DNA of 64,000 nucleotides from the NCBI RefSeq assembly GCF_023634655.1, contig NZ_JAMKMS010000003.1:186001-250000 (forward strand), written 5' to 3'. The position numbers were made by a program, and so were the translations under genes. Position 1 is the stretch's first letter, and every line of letters begins with the position of its first letter. Shown here piece by piece: positions 56,136 to 64,000 of the stretch. Source of the DNA: Vibrio methylphosphonaticus (GTDB lineage Bacteria > Pseudomonadota > Gammaproteobacteria > Enterobacterales > Vibrionaceae). The notes under the pieces are model-generated. The model ran no database searches and was not told the origin of the DNA. It saw only the letters and a list, made by a program, of their open reading frames with translations.

Positions 56136-57953
56136 TTATCGACGCTTTTCAGGAAGCTTGTCAGCTTTCTCTTTAGATACCCACCAGGTATCAATACCTA
56201 GGTCATAAGTAGGTAGAACATTAGGGCGCTCAAATTTATCCCATGTTGCCACACGATATTTTTTAATGTACCACTGAGGAATAATGTAGTAATTCCATTG
56301 CAATACCCTATCAAGGGAGCGACCTAACGCTAAAAGCATCTCAGGGGATTCTTGATTCTGCTCGATAAGATCCGTCAACTCATCAATCACAGGGTCTTTA
56401 ACCCCTGCTTGATTATAAGTAGAATCAATAAAGTTAGAGTTCCACACAATCTTTAGGTTAGAGCTTGGGTAAGGGTGCTCAGAATACCTTGAAGAAACCA
56501 TATCAAAATCACGGTCTCGCCAACGTTTTAGGTATTGAGTGGTATCGACCGTACGTAATCGCATATCAATACCCATCGCCCGCATGTTTTTTTGTAGCGG
56601 AATCGCTATTCGCTCTGTCGTTGGGCTATACATCAACAACTCAAAGCTCAGGGGTTCACCCGTTTCAACGTTCGTCATGACCTTGTTTTTTAATACCCAG
56701 CCAGCTTCTTTGAGTAACGCAAATGCCTTGCGCATTTGAGGACGAATACGCCCTGACCCGTCCGTCACTGGCGGATTGTACTCTTCGATGAATACTCGCT
56801 CGGGAACTTGGCCTTTATATTTATTCAAAATAGCTAACTCAGCCTCACTAGGTACACCTTTTGCTTCATAGTCAGTATTTTGGAAGTAGCTACGTGTCCT
56901 TGTATATTGGTTATAGAACATGTTCTTGTTCATCCACTCAAAATCCATTGCATAATTTAGCGCCTCACGGACTTTAGGATCACTAAAAACAGCTCGCTCT
57001 GTATTGAACACAAAGGCTTGAGTCGACATTGGTTTATGGTGTTCTATTTCTTCTTTATTTATATAGCCTTTGTCAAAATTTGCGCCCGAATAAGAGCTCG
57101 CCCAAAATTTAGCACTGGATTCCTGCCTAAGATCAAACTCCCCCGCTTTAAACGCTTCAAGCATAACCGTATCATCACGATAGTAGTCATATTGTACAAT
57201 TTTGAAGTTATTGCGCCCGACGTTTACTGGTAGATCCTTAGCCCAGTAGTTTTCATCAAGCTCATAAGTCAAACTCTGTCCAACTTTATAATCGACGATT
57301 TTATAAGCGCTACTGCCTACAGGAGGCTGAGACAGTGGTTCGGCAAAATTTTTGTCTTTCCAAAAGTGTTCAGGCAACACTTGGGTATTTTTTGCGATGC
57401 CAAACAGCTTCTCTTTATTAGGTACTGACATTTCGATACGAACTGTCCGCTCGCTTATCGCCTTAACGGATTTAACATCTTTGTAGTAAACCCTGTACTG
57501 AGGCACGCCCTCTTTCATGAATTTATCAAAGGTAAATTCAACATCCTTGGCGGTAATCGGGTGACCATCGCTGAATCGAGCCTTGGGGTTGATATCCACT
57601 TCTAACCAAGAGTAATCATCTGAATAGCGAATTTTTTGCGCGATCAACGGATAGTATGAATCAATTTCATCACTGGGTGAGAACATAAGTGGGTCATACA
57701 AATTGCCGGTAGCGGCGGCTGGTTGGCCTCTAGAGGCAAAACGATTGAAGTTGTCGTAAGTGCCAATTTGGCCATAAGTGACTTTACCAAACTTGGGAGC
57801 GTCTGGATTAACGTAGTCAAAGTGAGTGAAGTTTTCAGGATACTTAGCGGTACCAAAACCAACCAAAGTGGTACTTTCTATTGTATTTGCGGCGATTGCA
57901 CTGGTGGCGAACCATCCTAGTGTAACCAACACAACGTTTCTCAATACTGCCAT
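56136..57953 (-). CDS. yejA: Oligopeptide-binding protein YejA
   Basis: 605 residues (E. coli 604). A signal peptide ends AIAANT near residue 22; then the cluster C/SBP_bac_5 fold (LVGFGTAKYPENFTHFDYVN, YPLIAQKIRYSDDYSWLEVD, RVYYKDVKSVKAISERTVRI). It delivers peptides to YejBE. RBS GGGAGAAAGGG. A terminator-like hairpin lies only 13 bp upstream of that RBS. Confidence 0.94.
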   Translation of the reverse strand: MAVLRNVVLVTLGWFATSAIAANTIESTTLVGFGTAKYPENFTHFDYVNPDAPKFGKVTYGQIGTYDNFNRFASRGQPAAATGNLYDPLMFSPSDEIDSYYPLIAQKIRYSDDYSWLEVDINPKARFSDGHPITAKDVEFTFDKFMKEGVPQYRVYYKDVKSVKAISERTVRIEMSVPNKEKLFGIAKNTQVLPEHFWKDKNFAEPLSQPPVGSSAYKIVDYKVGQSLTYELDENYWAKDLPVNVGRNNFKIVQYDYYRDDTVMLEAFKAGEFDLRQESSAKFWASSYSGANFDKGYINKEEIEHHKPMSTQAFVFNTERAVFSDPKVREALNYAMDFEWMNKNMFYNQYTRTRSYFQNTDYEAKGVPSEAELAILNKYKGQVPERVFIEEYNPPVTDGSGRIRPQMRKAFALLKEAGWVLKNKVMTNVETGEPLSFELLMYSPTTERIAIPLQKNMRAMGIDMRLRTVDTTQYLKRWRDRDFDMVSSRYSEHPYPSSNLKIVWNSNFIDSTYNQAGVKDPVIDELTDLIEQNQESPEMLLALGRSLDRVLQWNYYIIPQWYIKKYRVATWDKFERPNVLPTYDLGIDTWWVSKEKADKLPEKRR

Positions 57954-57965
57954 CCCTTTCTCCCT

Positions 57966-57999
57966 AAAATAGAAAAAGGGCGTTTTAAGGCGTCCTTTT
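57966..57999 (-). terminator. Terminator/attenuator before yejA
   Basis: Stem AAAAGGACG / CGCCCTTTT (one mismatch, 8-nt loop) then TTCTATTTT on the minus strand, ending about 13 bp before yejA. It can serve as the diguanylate cyclase terminator or as a yejA leader attenuator. Confidence 0.6.
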
Positions 58000-58136
58000 C
58001 CTTACAAGCTAACAACAAGTAAATTTGATTATACTGTTATAAATAGCTGTATTTCACGGGGTTTTCAAGGGGTAGAGCCGATTAAGAAATGATTTAACAT
58101 TAAAGTTTGCAGTACCTTCGCAAAGGTGCTGAATTC

Positions 58137-59078
58137 TTAGCCGCATAAGTCACAAGCGACGATGTCTTGCCGCTCTGAGCAATACATATGCACCCGACCA
58201 CGACAGCCTTTTTTCGACACGTAAAGCGCCTTGTCAGCACGTTCGATAATATTGCCTTCAATCGCCGAATGCGTCGCGACACCAATAGAACACGACACTC
58301 CAAACGCTTTACCGCTGCTGCTGACGAAGCTCAACGCATCTATTTTTTTAGAAAGACGACTCGCCAATAAGTGGGCTTGTTCAAGACTGCTTCCCGGTAG
58401 GATTAAGACAAACTCGTCACCACCATAGCGGCACAATAAATCTTCTTCTCTTGTGCCTTTATTTATCGCGTTAACCACCGCTACAAGAACCCTGTCTCCG
58501 ACGGAGTGGCCGTATTTGTCATTAATGGGTTTAAAACGGTCGACATCAATAATCAGAACTGAACATTGCGTCCCGTCATTTTGGTATTTTTGATACTGCT
58601 CTTCCAACGCTAAATGCAAATACCGACGATTATAACAACCTGTTAATCCGTCCGTATTAGCCTCTTCTAATAGCGTTTGACGCTCTTCCATGTCTTTTGA
58701 TATATCAACAGCAAAGCCAATAACACCCAGCACTTCGCCATTTTTAACAATGGGGGAAGAGACCGTCAAATGGTACTGCTCTTCGTCACCAATAAAAAAC
58801 GGGATCTTTTGTTGAGCGGGTTTGCGGGATGCAATGACGCGCTTATCATTAGCGCGCATCAATTTAGCCGTACCATAACTAAACAAATGCCAGTCCGTTT
58901 TGCCTCGAATACCATCTAAATCAACACCAAAGGTATCGACTGCCTTTTTGTTGACGTATTGGTAGTTGCCGTTGCTATCTTTTATAAAGATATACGCATC
59001 AACAGCGTCAAAGACTTCTGATAAGCCTAGTAACTCTTCTTGAGATCCTTGATGTGCTGACAATATAAGATCGAGCAT
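58137..59078 (-). CDS. PAS-GGDEF diguanylate cyclase
   Basis: 313 residues. A PAS domain (about 17-130, FDAVDAYIFIKDSNGNYQYV) is followed by a GGDEF domain with an intact active site RYGGDEFVLIL (219-223 GGDEF) and an inhibitory I-site REED (210-213) five residues upstream. It should make c-di-GMP with product inhibition. No membrane segment, so a cytosolic sensor. The last 14 residues contain three Cys (CSERQDIVACDLCG), an unusual tail for this class. Confidence 0.92.
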   Translation of the reverse strand: MLDLILSAHQGSQEELLGLSEVFDAVDAYIFIKDSNGNYQYVNKKAVDTFGVDLDGIRGKTDWHLFSYGTAKLMRANDKRVIASRKPAQQKIPFFIGDEEQYHLTVSSPIVKNGEVLGVIGFAVDISKDMEERQTLLEEANTDGLTGCYNRRYLHLALEEQYQKYQNDGTQCSVLIIDVDRFKPINDKYGHSVGDRVLVAVVNAINKGTREEDLLCRYGGDEFVLILPGSSLEQAHLLASRLSKKIDALSFVSSSGKAFGVSCSIGVATHSAIEGNIIERADKALYVSKKGCRGRVHMYCSERQDIVACDLCG

Positions 59079-59220
59079 AAATTCGCTTTATAAAATGCAT
59101 TGGGTTGAATATAGAATGCTAGAGTTTAAACCCTAGTTGACGATTATTCCTGCGTCTTAACGACTTTTCTAAGTCCAAAGTTTATTTTCGTTACGCACTG
59201 CACATTTTTTGAATTAATGT

Positions 59221-59250
59221 CACAAAAAAAGGCTGAATCAATCAGCCTTT
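59221..59250 (-). terminator. Rho-independent terminator of the porin gene
   Basis: Perfect 9-bp stem aaaggctga / tcagccttt with a 5-nt loop and TTTTTTT-rich minus-strand tail, 64 bp past the porin stop. T-rich on the plus side too, so possibly bidirectional. Confidence 0.85.
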
Positions 59251-59313
59251 CTATTTTTTGCCTTACTTAAACATTACAAGATCACAATATTAATAACATT
59301 ATTGATCTTATTT

Positions 59314-60666
59314 CTACCACCATACATCGGCTTGAAAGCCTACAATAAAGTCACTTGCCGCATCACCCTTACTGTCTTTGCTAGTCCAAGATTCAGGAAG
59401 GTAGGTTGCAAGTAGTCTAACTTCCGGCGCCACTCCAAGTGAGGTTGGAAGAATAAACGTTGGCGCGACAGTATATTTTGTCTGCTTCCATGAGTTACCA
59501 TTCCAATTGTTGTAAACATAGCCAGCTTCTCCTTGAAGATAAAAGTGCTGACTCACTGGTATCGTTGGTCTTACCATTGCAGATGCCCAGTAGTTATAAC
59601 CGCCATCGGTACGCGCACTACCCGTAGCCATATCGTTGTATTGTGCTTGAATGGAAGGAAACAAACTCACGCCATTATCAAAAGTATATCCGCCCCACAT
59701 TAATATACGAGCGGAAGTATCATCGTCTTCTAATTGGGTAAGAAGATACGAGGCTTCTCCTGCGGCTCCCCAGTCATTATGCTGTCCCTGTGCCAATGAA
59801 CCTGGATGATACGCATTATAGTCTGTGATTGTTCCCCCTAATAAATTACCTGCTCCTAGACCCTTACCACCTTGTACTATTATCTTAGAGAAACCATTTC
59901 CAGGAATAGCAAAGAAACTGCTTAGATTGTAAGTAGCCGTCAAATCATAACCCGTTTCCGCCCACTCTTTACCGGTTGTATCCCAGTTGTCTGGCATCGC
60001 TTTTAGCAACGCAGATAACTTTAAGTTACCAAACGTTGATGAAATATTAAGGGCATGCATTAAGTTATTTAGGTTCGTAGCATTATTACCAACGGCAGCC
60101 GGTGAAGTGGCCCAGCGGTCGACATCCTCATTCACTCTATCACTGCCGATGTACGCTAAATCAACAATTGAGTCACCGAGCTCATAACCTTGAATTCCAA
60201 TACCCGTTCCTGACATGTCAGTATAAAAGAAGTCGGTCATGAATATATAATTATCCGCTTTACCGTATTCTCTTCGTCCCGCCCAAAACGTACCCGACGG
60301 CGTAATACCGTTAAGTTCGATGAACGCATTGGTAATACCAGCATCAATCGCATCAGAGCTTGACGTTAACGCTGACTCCTTCCCTGACTTACCAATCCCA
60401 AAATGAATTTTGAAGCTGCGTTCATCTTCAAATACCCACGTACTGGCAAAGTTTGCTTTGTAGTCATTGTCGGCTTCAATTCCAAGGCGACCTAATGTCT
60501 CTTTTTGTCCTGCGTAGTTTGCGCGTTTGAAATCATTCTCTGCACTGGTAATGACACCAGTCCTAAAGTATCCATGAAACTCAAACCCTTCTGTTTCTTG
60601 TGCAAAAATCCCGGTATTGACGCTCAATGCGGCAACAACGCCTAACGCTATTTGTGATACTTTCAT
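59314..60666 (-). CDS. LamB-family sugar porin
   Basis: 450 residues (E. coli LamB 446). Signal peptide MKVSQIALGVVAALSVNTGI with cleavage near FA-QE; mature start FEFHGYFRTGV is family-typical. Eighteen-strand barrel pattern with aromatic residues and the terminal ADVWW, matching the LamB C-terminus. Genes around it are GH16 and MalM-like, so it probably takes up laminari-oligosaccharides rather than maltodextrins. A partial operator (GTAAGCACTTTC, 60688-60699) lies 22 bp upstream. Confidence 0.9.
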   Translation of the reverse strand: MKVSQIALGVVAALSVNTGIFAQETEGFEFHGYFRTGVITSAENDFKRANYAGQKETLGRLGIEADNDYKANFASTWVFEDERSFKIHFGIGKSGKESALTSSSDAIDAGITNAFIELNGITPSGTFWAGRREYGKADNYIFMTDFFYTDMSGTGIGIQGYELGDSIVDLAYIGSDRVNEDVDRWATSPAAVGNNATNLNNLMHALNISSTFGNLKLSALLKAMPDNWDTTGKEWAETGYDLTATYNLSSFFAIPGNGFSKIIVQGGKGLGAGNLLGGTITDYNAYHPGSLAQGQHNDWGAAGEASYLLTQLEDDDTSARILMWGGYTFDNGVSLFPSIQAQYNDMATGSARTDGGYNYWASAMVRPTIPVSQHFYLQGEAGYVYNNWNGNSWKQTKYTVAPTFILPTSLGVAPEVRLLATYLPESWTSKDSKGDAASDFIVGFQADVWW

Positions 60667-60812
60667 GTAAATGCCACTCCATTTTTTGTAAGCACTTTCT
60701 TTATGATCGTTAATGATTCTGATAAAAACGCTTAACCACTGCGATATATAACTGCTGAACTTTATTTAATATCGCTAATAACGACGTGTATTAGCGATAT
60801 TAAGAGTAAAAA

Positions 60813-62378
60813 TTAACGAACAAGACGGATGTTATCTAAGAATACGGTCAGGGATGCATTGGGCTCTAAAACGAGTAGGTTCTTAACCTTAGATAAATCG
60901 ACCGTACTTCCTTTCGCAAATCGGTTACCGTTACTCACAAGTTGCGAGAGTGGAATTCTTACTTCCTGCCACTGCTCTCCCACTTTTAAAGGCACTTCAT
61001 AATCGCCAGCAAGTGGCCAACCGCTGTCCATTTTGACTAATAACTGAGAATCACTATTTGCCGTCGGAACTTTAATATCAAATACCAACTCACCTTTATC
61101 CGCCCAATCACTTAAATCGAGTTCAGGAGTGATGAAATACGCATTACCGACTTTGCCTTTTTTAGTTAATTCAATCACTTTGCCACGTTTAGGCTCGTCG
61201 ATGAATAACACACTAACTTGACCATCCGGATCGTAACCACTCACAACAAGGTGCTTATTTAGCTCATCACCAAAAATGGACAGTTCGTTACCTTTACCGT
61301 AGTCCTTATCAGCAATAATAATTGGTGGTGCAGCGTTTCCTTTTACGAACTTAGCGTCATCAGAAACGGTAGCACACCCCTTGCCAGTATCTGGGTCTAC
61401 GCTACATTCAAATACACGAACGTAATCAACCGCCAATGTTTGCGGGAAGATGTCATTATCAATCCCGCCCTCATTACGATTAGCTGACCAAGAGCCTCCT
61501 ACCGCGAGGTTAATCAACATATGAAATCGCTCGTTAAATGGTGCGCTTTCCTTTGCAGTGGTAAGCGAACCATTTTCTTTGTACTGGCTATACCAACCAT
61601 CTTGACGCTGAGTCGCAAAATGAATGTTATCAACATACCAACGGACTTCACCTTCTTCCCATTCAACAGCGTATGTATGGAAACCATCTGCAGGGTTGAT
61701 TTGATTTGGCAGGTGATAGTCAGTGCCAGAGCTGACATTTTCAGGCCATTGACGCCCATAATGTAGCGTGCCATATATACGACTTTCTAACTCACCTACA
61801 GGAGCCTCTTCTATATCGGTTTGCACCTTGAGGTTAACCGCCTCCATGATGTCTATTTCACCAGAAGCTGCCCAAGTCCCATATTTTTGGTCCGTCGGTA
61901 GCATCCATATTGCGGGCCAAGTGCCCTGTCCGTGAGGCAACCTTGCTCTTATTTCAAAACGACCGTATTTCCAATCACCTTTATTTAATGTGCGTAGTCT
62001 TGCAGAGGTAAAAGGCAGTGTTGCTTTTGAGCGCATATCGCCTTTATTGTTATTTGGTCCAGTGAAACTGCCTTCTTTCGCGACAATATGCAGGACTCCA
62101 TTATCAACAAATGAATTTACTTTCCGCTTGGTATAACATTGCTGCTCATTATTTCCCCCACCCCAACAGTTCTCTTCATGACTCCACTTCGACTTGTCAA
62201 TTTCATCTCCTTGAAATTCGTCGTTCCAAACCATATTCCAAACAGCGTCAGGACTTCCGGTAGGGTCATTCAATTCTTCTTTAGAAAATGTCAGTGGCTC
62301 GCTGGTAGAACTACAGCCAAATAAAGCTACGAGCAGCGCAGAAGATAGAGCGGAACGTGTAGTTACATTCTTGATCAT
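60813..62378 (-). CDS. GH16 beta-1,3-glucanase lipoprotein with CBM-like tail
   Basis: 521 residues; lipobox ALFGC (Cys22). GH16 domain about 45-325: TWPAIWMLP, catalytic GEIDIMEAV (Glu174, Asp176, Glu179), LINLAVGGSW, and the C-terminal DYVRVFEC. A second beta-sandwich (about 375-521) ends LDNIRLVR and resembles carbohydrate-binding modules. Unlike the GH16 at 38626 it is lipid-anchored, so it probably acts in the periplasm or on the outer-membrane surface on oligomers. Lies between porin and MalM-like genes. Confidence 0.92.
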   Translation of the reverse strand: MIKNVTTRSALSSALLVALFGCSSTSEPLTFSKEELNDPTGSPDAVWNMVWNDEFQGDEIDKSKWSHEENCWGGGNNEQQCYTKRKVNSFVDNGVLHIVAKEGSFTGPNNNKGDMRSKATLPFTSARLRTLNKGDWKYGRFEIRARLPHGQGTWPAIWMLPTDQKYGTWAASGEIDIMEAVNLKVQTDIEEAPVGELESRIYGTLHYGRQWPENVSSGTDYHLPNQINPADGFHTYAVEWEEGEVRWYVDNIHFATQRQDGWYSQYKENGSLTTAKESAPFNERFHMLINLAVGGSWSANRNEGGIDNDIFPQTLAVDYVRVFECSVDPDTGKGCATVSDDAKFVKGNAAPPIIIADKDYGKGNELSIFGDELNKHLVVSGYDPDGQVSVLFIDEPKRGKVIELTKKGKVGNAYFITPELDLSDWADKGELVFDIKVPTANSDSQLLVKMDSGWPLAGDYEVPLKVGEQWQEVRIPLSQLVSNGNRFAKGSTVDLSKVKNLLVLEPNASLTVFLDNIRLVR

Positions 62379-62469
62379 ATTAATTCCCTGTATGACGATA
62401 CCTTCCGTTTTACAATGAAAAGAATCCGTCTTTACTATTGATTTATATTGTTATGCTTACGATTAAAAA

Positions 62470-63348
62470 TTAGGGGTGTAATTTCACAGATTGCATGAAT
62501 ATGTTTTTGGCTATCGCCGGGTTCGTCGCCCTATTAACAAGCGATAATGCTTCTTCAAATTTATTTTGTTTTACCAAATCGACAATTTCTAAACCGTAAT
62601 TATTGAGGTCTCGCTGAGTTAAACTGGCTTTATATTGTTCAAATGAACTGACGGTGAGAATAGGTAGTGATGCCGCTTGTTGAACAGGCTCCACTTGTCC
62701 CGATTTAGATTTAGGCGGTAGCCCTTTTTCTATACCATCGATGGATAACGTTAACTTTCCCATGGCGCTATGAATAGAAAACGGCTGAAGCACACGTTTC
62801 TGCATTTCAATGCTTTGACTGCGTTGCGCTGCAAACGAGTCTGGCAACTGCCGCGACGTTTTTTCAACCAGGGACGCCTGTGTGGTGTATATCACCAAAT
62901 ATTCGGCTTGTTCGTTCTTATTCATCACCACTGATAAGTGATAGCGATCTGGATGAAAAATCGTTTGCTTTTCCAAAATCAAATCATCATTTGTGCTAGT
63001 GTGAATAACAGAATAATCACTATTAAGTAGCTGAACCTTAGGTACAAATACTTGGTTTTCTATATTGGAATAAACATCAAAACGCTGAATATGTCCAAAG
63101 CGTGAAAGGTCATAAGCCTGAAAAAACGACTTCCCAGTCGGAAACTCGAAAGCTTGAGATCGATGATTCAATTCGATGGTTAACTCATTTGTATGACTCA
63201 GCTCTTGATAATGCAGCTCTGAATAGTCTAGGCAGCACAACGGAGCCGCCGCTAATACGCTCGTGCCAGAAACGTCTGAATGCTGAGGAATTTGGCTGCA
63301 CCCTACGACAGTTGAGAGCAATATCGATGCTAGTAATGGTAATTTCAT
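62470..63348 (-). CDS. MalM-like periplasmic lipoprotein
   Basis: 292 residues from ATG 63348 (AAAGGA upstream; ATG 63381 and 63354 are alternatives). Lipobox TVVGC (Cys17 of this start). The body matches the MalM layout: LNHRSQAFEFPTGKSFFQAY, LSRFGHIQRFDVYSNI, then a C-terminal helical repeat segment IVDLVKQNKFEEALSLVNRA. MalM (about 306 residues) is the last gene of E. coli malK-lamB-malM and its role is unclear. Here it is next to a LamB-like porin and GH16, suggesting a beta-glucan paralogue. Confidence 0.75.
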   Translation of the reverse strand: MKLPLLASILLSTVVGCSQIPQHSDVSGTSVLAAAPLCCLDYSELHYQELSHTNELTIELNHRSQAFEFPTGKSFFQAYDLSRFGHIQRFDVYSNIENQVFVPKVQLLNSDYSVIHTSTNDDLILEKQTIFHPDRYHLSVVMNKNEQAEYLVIYTTQASLVEKTSRQLPDSFAAQRSQSIEMQKRVLQPFSIHSAMGKLTLSIDGIEKGLPPKSKSGQVEPVQQAASLPILTVSSFEQYKASLTQRDLNNYGLEIVDLVKQNKFEEALSLVNRATNPAIAKNIFMQSVKLHP

Positions 63349-63381
63349 ATACATTCCTTTGCCTTTTACAAACTGCGACAC

Positions 63382-63929
63382 TTAATACTAGAAATAAAAA
63401 CGTCGGGATAACTGAGTACACATATCCCCATATGCTTCCTCCCCCAAATAACACTATCCCGACAAAAACTGGTCAGCCTAGACGCTTAATTCGTTAATAG
63501 CCATTCTCACATTCCTTATGTTTGATAATCACGCTATAAGCACAAGAAAAAGAAAGCGCTTTCTTTTGTAATTAAAAAAACAGTGCTGACTCTTAATTAA
63601 CCATTCATTTAAATGTACGGAAATTTAAGCGTCTAATCCTCTTTTCTCTTGATAATAGAAGAGTAATCGAAAATAGCCTTACTGTACACGGATGATCGGC
63701 TTCCCTATCTTAAACCTTGAACAACATCACCATAAAGAAAGCGCTTACATTTCACAACGTGTGCTTGGTCACTAAATCATCAACTTTTCCCAATCCTGTC
63801 CGTCAAGAAATGAAATTCGCAACTTTGATCACGTTTTTCTTTTTGAAACATCGAACTTACGTTAACACATCACGGTATTACTATGATTCTGTTGTATAAT
63901 TTCATCGTTAAATGATTAGGAATATAAGA
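63382..63929. promoter_or_regulatory. Regulatory region between MalM-like and LacI genes
   Basis: A 548-bp divergent intergenic region. It holds an extended palindrome with core GAAAGCGCTTTC at 63552-63563 and GAAAGCGCTTAC at 63737-63748. No gene found inside. Confidence 0.75.
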
Positions 63930-64000
63930 TTGATTACGATAAAAGAAGTCGCTGAACTCGCTCAAGTTTCTCAAGCAACGGTCTCAAGAACGCTTAATGG
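63930..64000 (+). CDS. LacI-family regulator, 3'-truncated by window edge
   Basis: A TTG start at 63930 (AGGA about 8 nt upstream) begins ITIKEVAELAQVSQATVSRT, the canonical LacI helix-turn-helix; the frame is open to the window end. Divergent from the MalM/GH16/porin cluster and beside two GAAAGCGCTT sites, so it is the best candidate regulator of the laminarin genes. Only about 24 codons are visible. Confidence 0.85.
   Translation, partial: MITIKEVAELAQVSQATVSRTLN

Overview
The window looks like a marine Vibrionaceae chromosome segment. Support comes from gene content: a NorR/Hmp nitric-oxide module, yejABEF, RoxA, a GlyGly-CTERM surface enzyme, LamB/MalM-type proteins and several glucan-degrading enzymes. 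Species is not assigned. About 50 genes or gene relics are supported. There are no rRNA genes and no CRISPR array.

Layout. 1-2442 is the right part of an IS66-family element whose left end lies outside the window. 2.7-19.9 kb is a sugar-utilisation locus, nearly all on the minus strand. It holds an MsmX-type ATPase, a giant GH94 phosphorylase, a LacI regulator, a CUT1 ABC importer (binding protein and two permeases), a small unknown membrane protein, a GH3 beta-glucosidase, a sulfatase without signal peptide, and an exported lipoprotein with a probable (alpha/alpha)6 domain. A divergent radical-SAM sulfatase maturase closes the locus. GH94 length, the GH3 and the importer match the known 1,2-beta-oligoglucan (sophoro-oligosaccharide) phosphorolysis locus of Listeria; the sulfatase and maturase are the unusual additions.

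20.0-24.5 kb is a scar region: an IS903-type element without a target duplication, two broken divergent D-amino-acid genes (a DSD1/D-threonine-aldolase-like gene and an N-acyl-D-amino-acid deacylase), two small phage/island-type DNA-binding genes, and a tRNA-Gly(TCC). 24.7-36 kb is mostly housekeeping and stress genes: an OmpA-like barrel, ThrE-type exporter, cold-shock protein, YaeQ, hmp and norR with a readable sigma-54 promoter and NorR sites, a glutaredoxin, a GATase, RoxA and a Fur-box-controlled small membrane protein. A decayed IS5/IS427-type transposase follows.

36.4-44.4 kb is a laminarin-type (beta-1,3-glucan) operon: a multi-domain binding lipoprotein, GH17, GH16 with GlyGly-CTERM, and a second binding lipoprotein. 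A second part at 59.3-64 kb holds a LamB-type porin, a GH16 lipoprotein, a MalM-like lipoprotein and the start of a LacI-family gene. Palindromes of the form GAAAGCGCTTTC occur upstream of both parts and beside that LacI gene, so the two parts are probably one regulon. Between them lie yjiHG-like genes, a SpoU methyltransferase, a chemoreceptor, a LysR regulator, an unknown lipoprotein plus outer-membrane barrel, yejABEF and a diguanylate cyclase.

Working model (inference): surface GH16/GH17 enzymes and binding lipoproteins cut and hold beta-1,3-glucan, and the LamB-like porin takes the products across the outer membrane. Separately, the GH94/GH3 locus imports gluco-oligosaccharides, at least some of them sulfated, and desulfates and phosphorolyses them in the cytoplasm.
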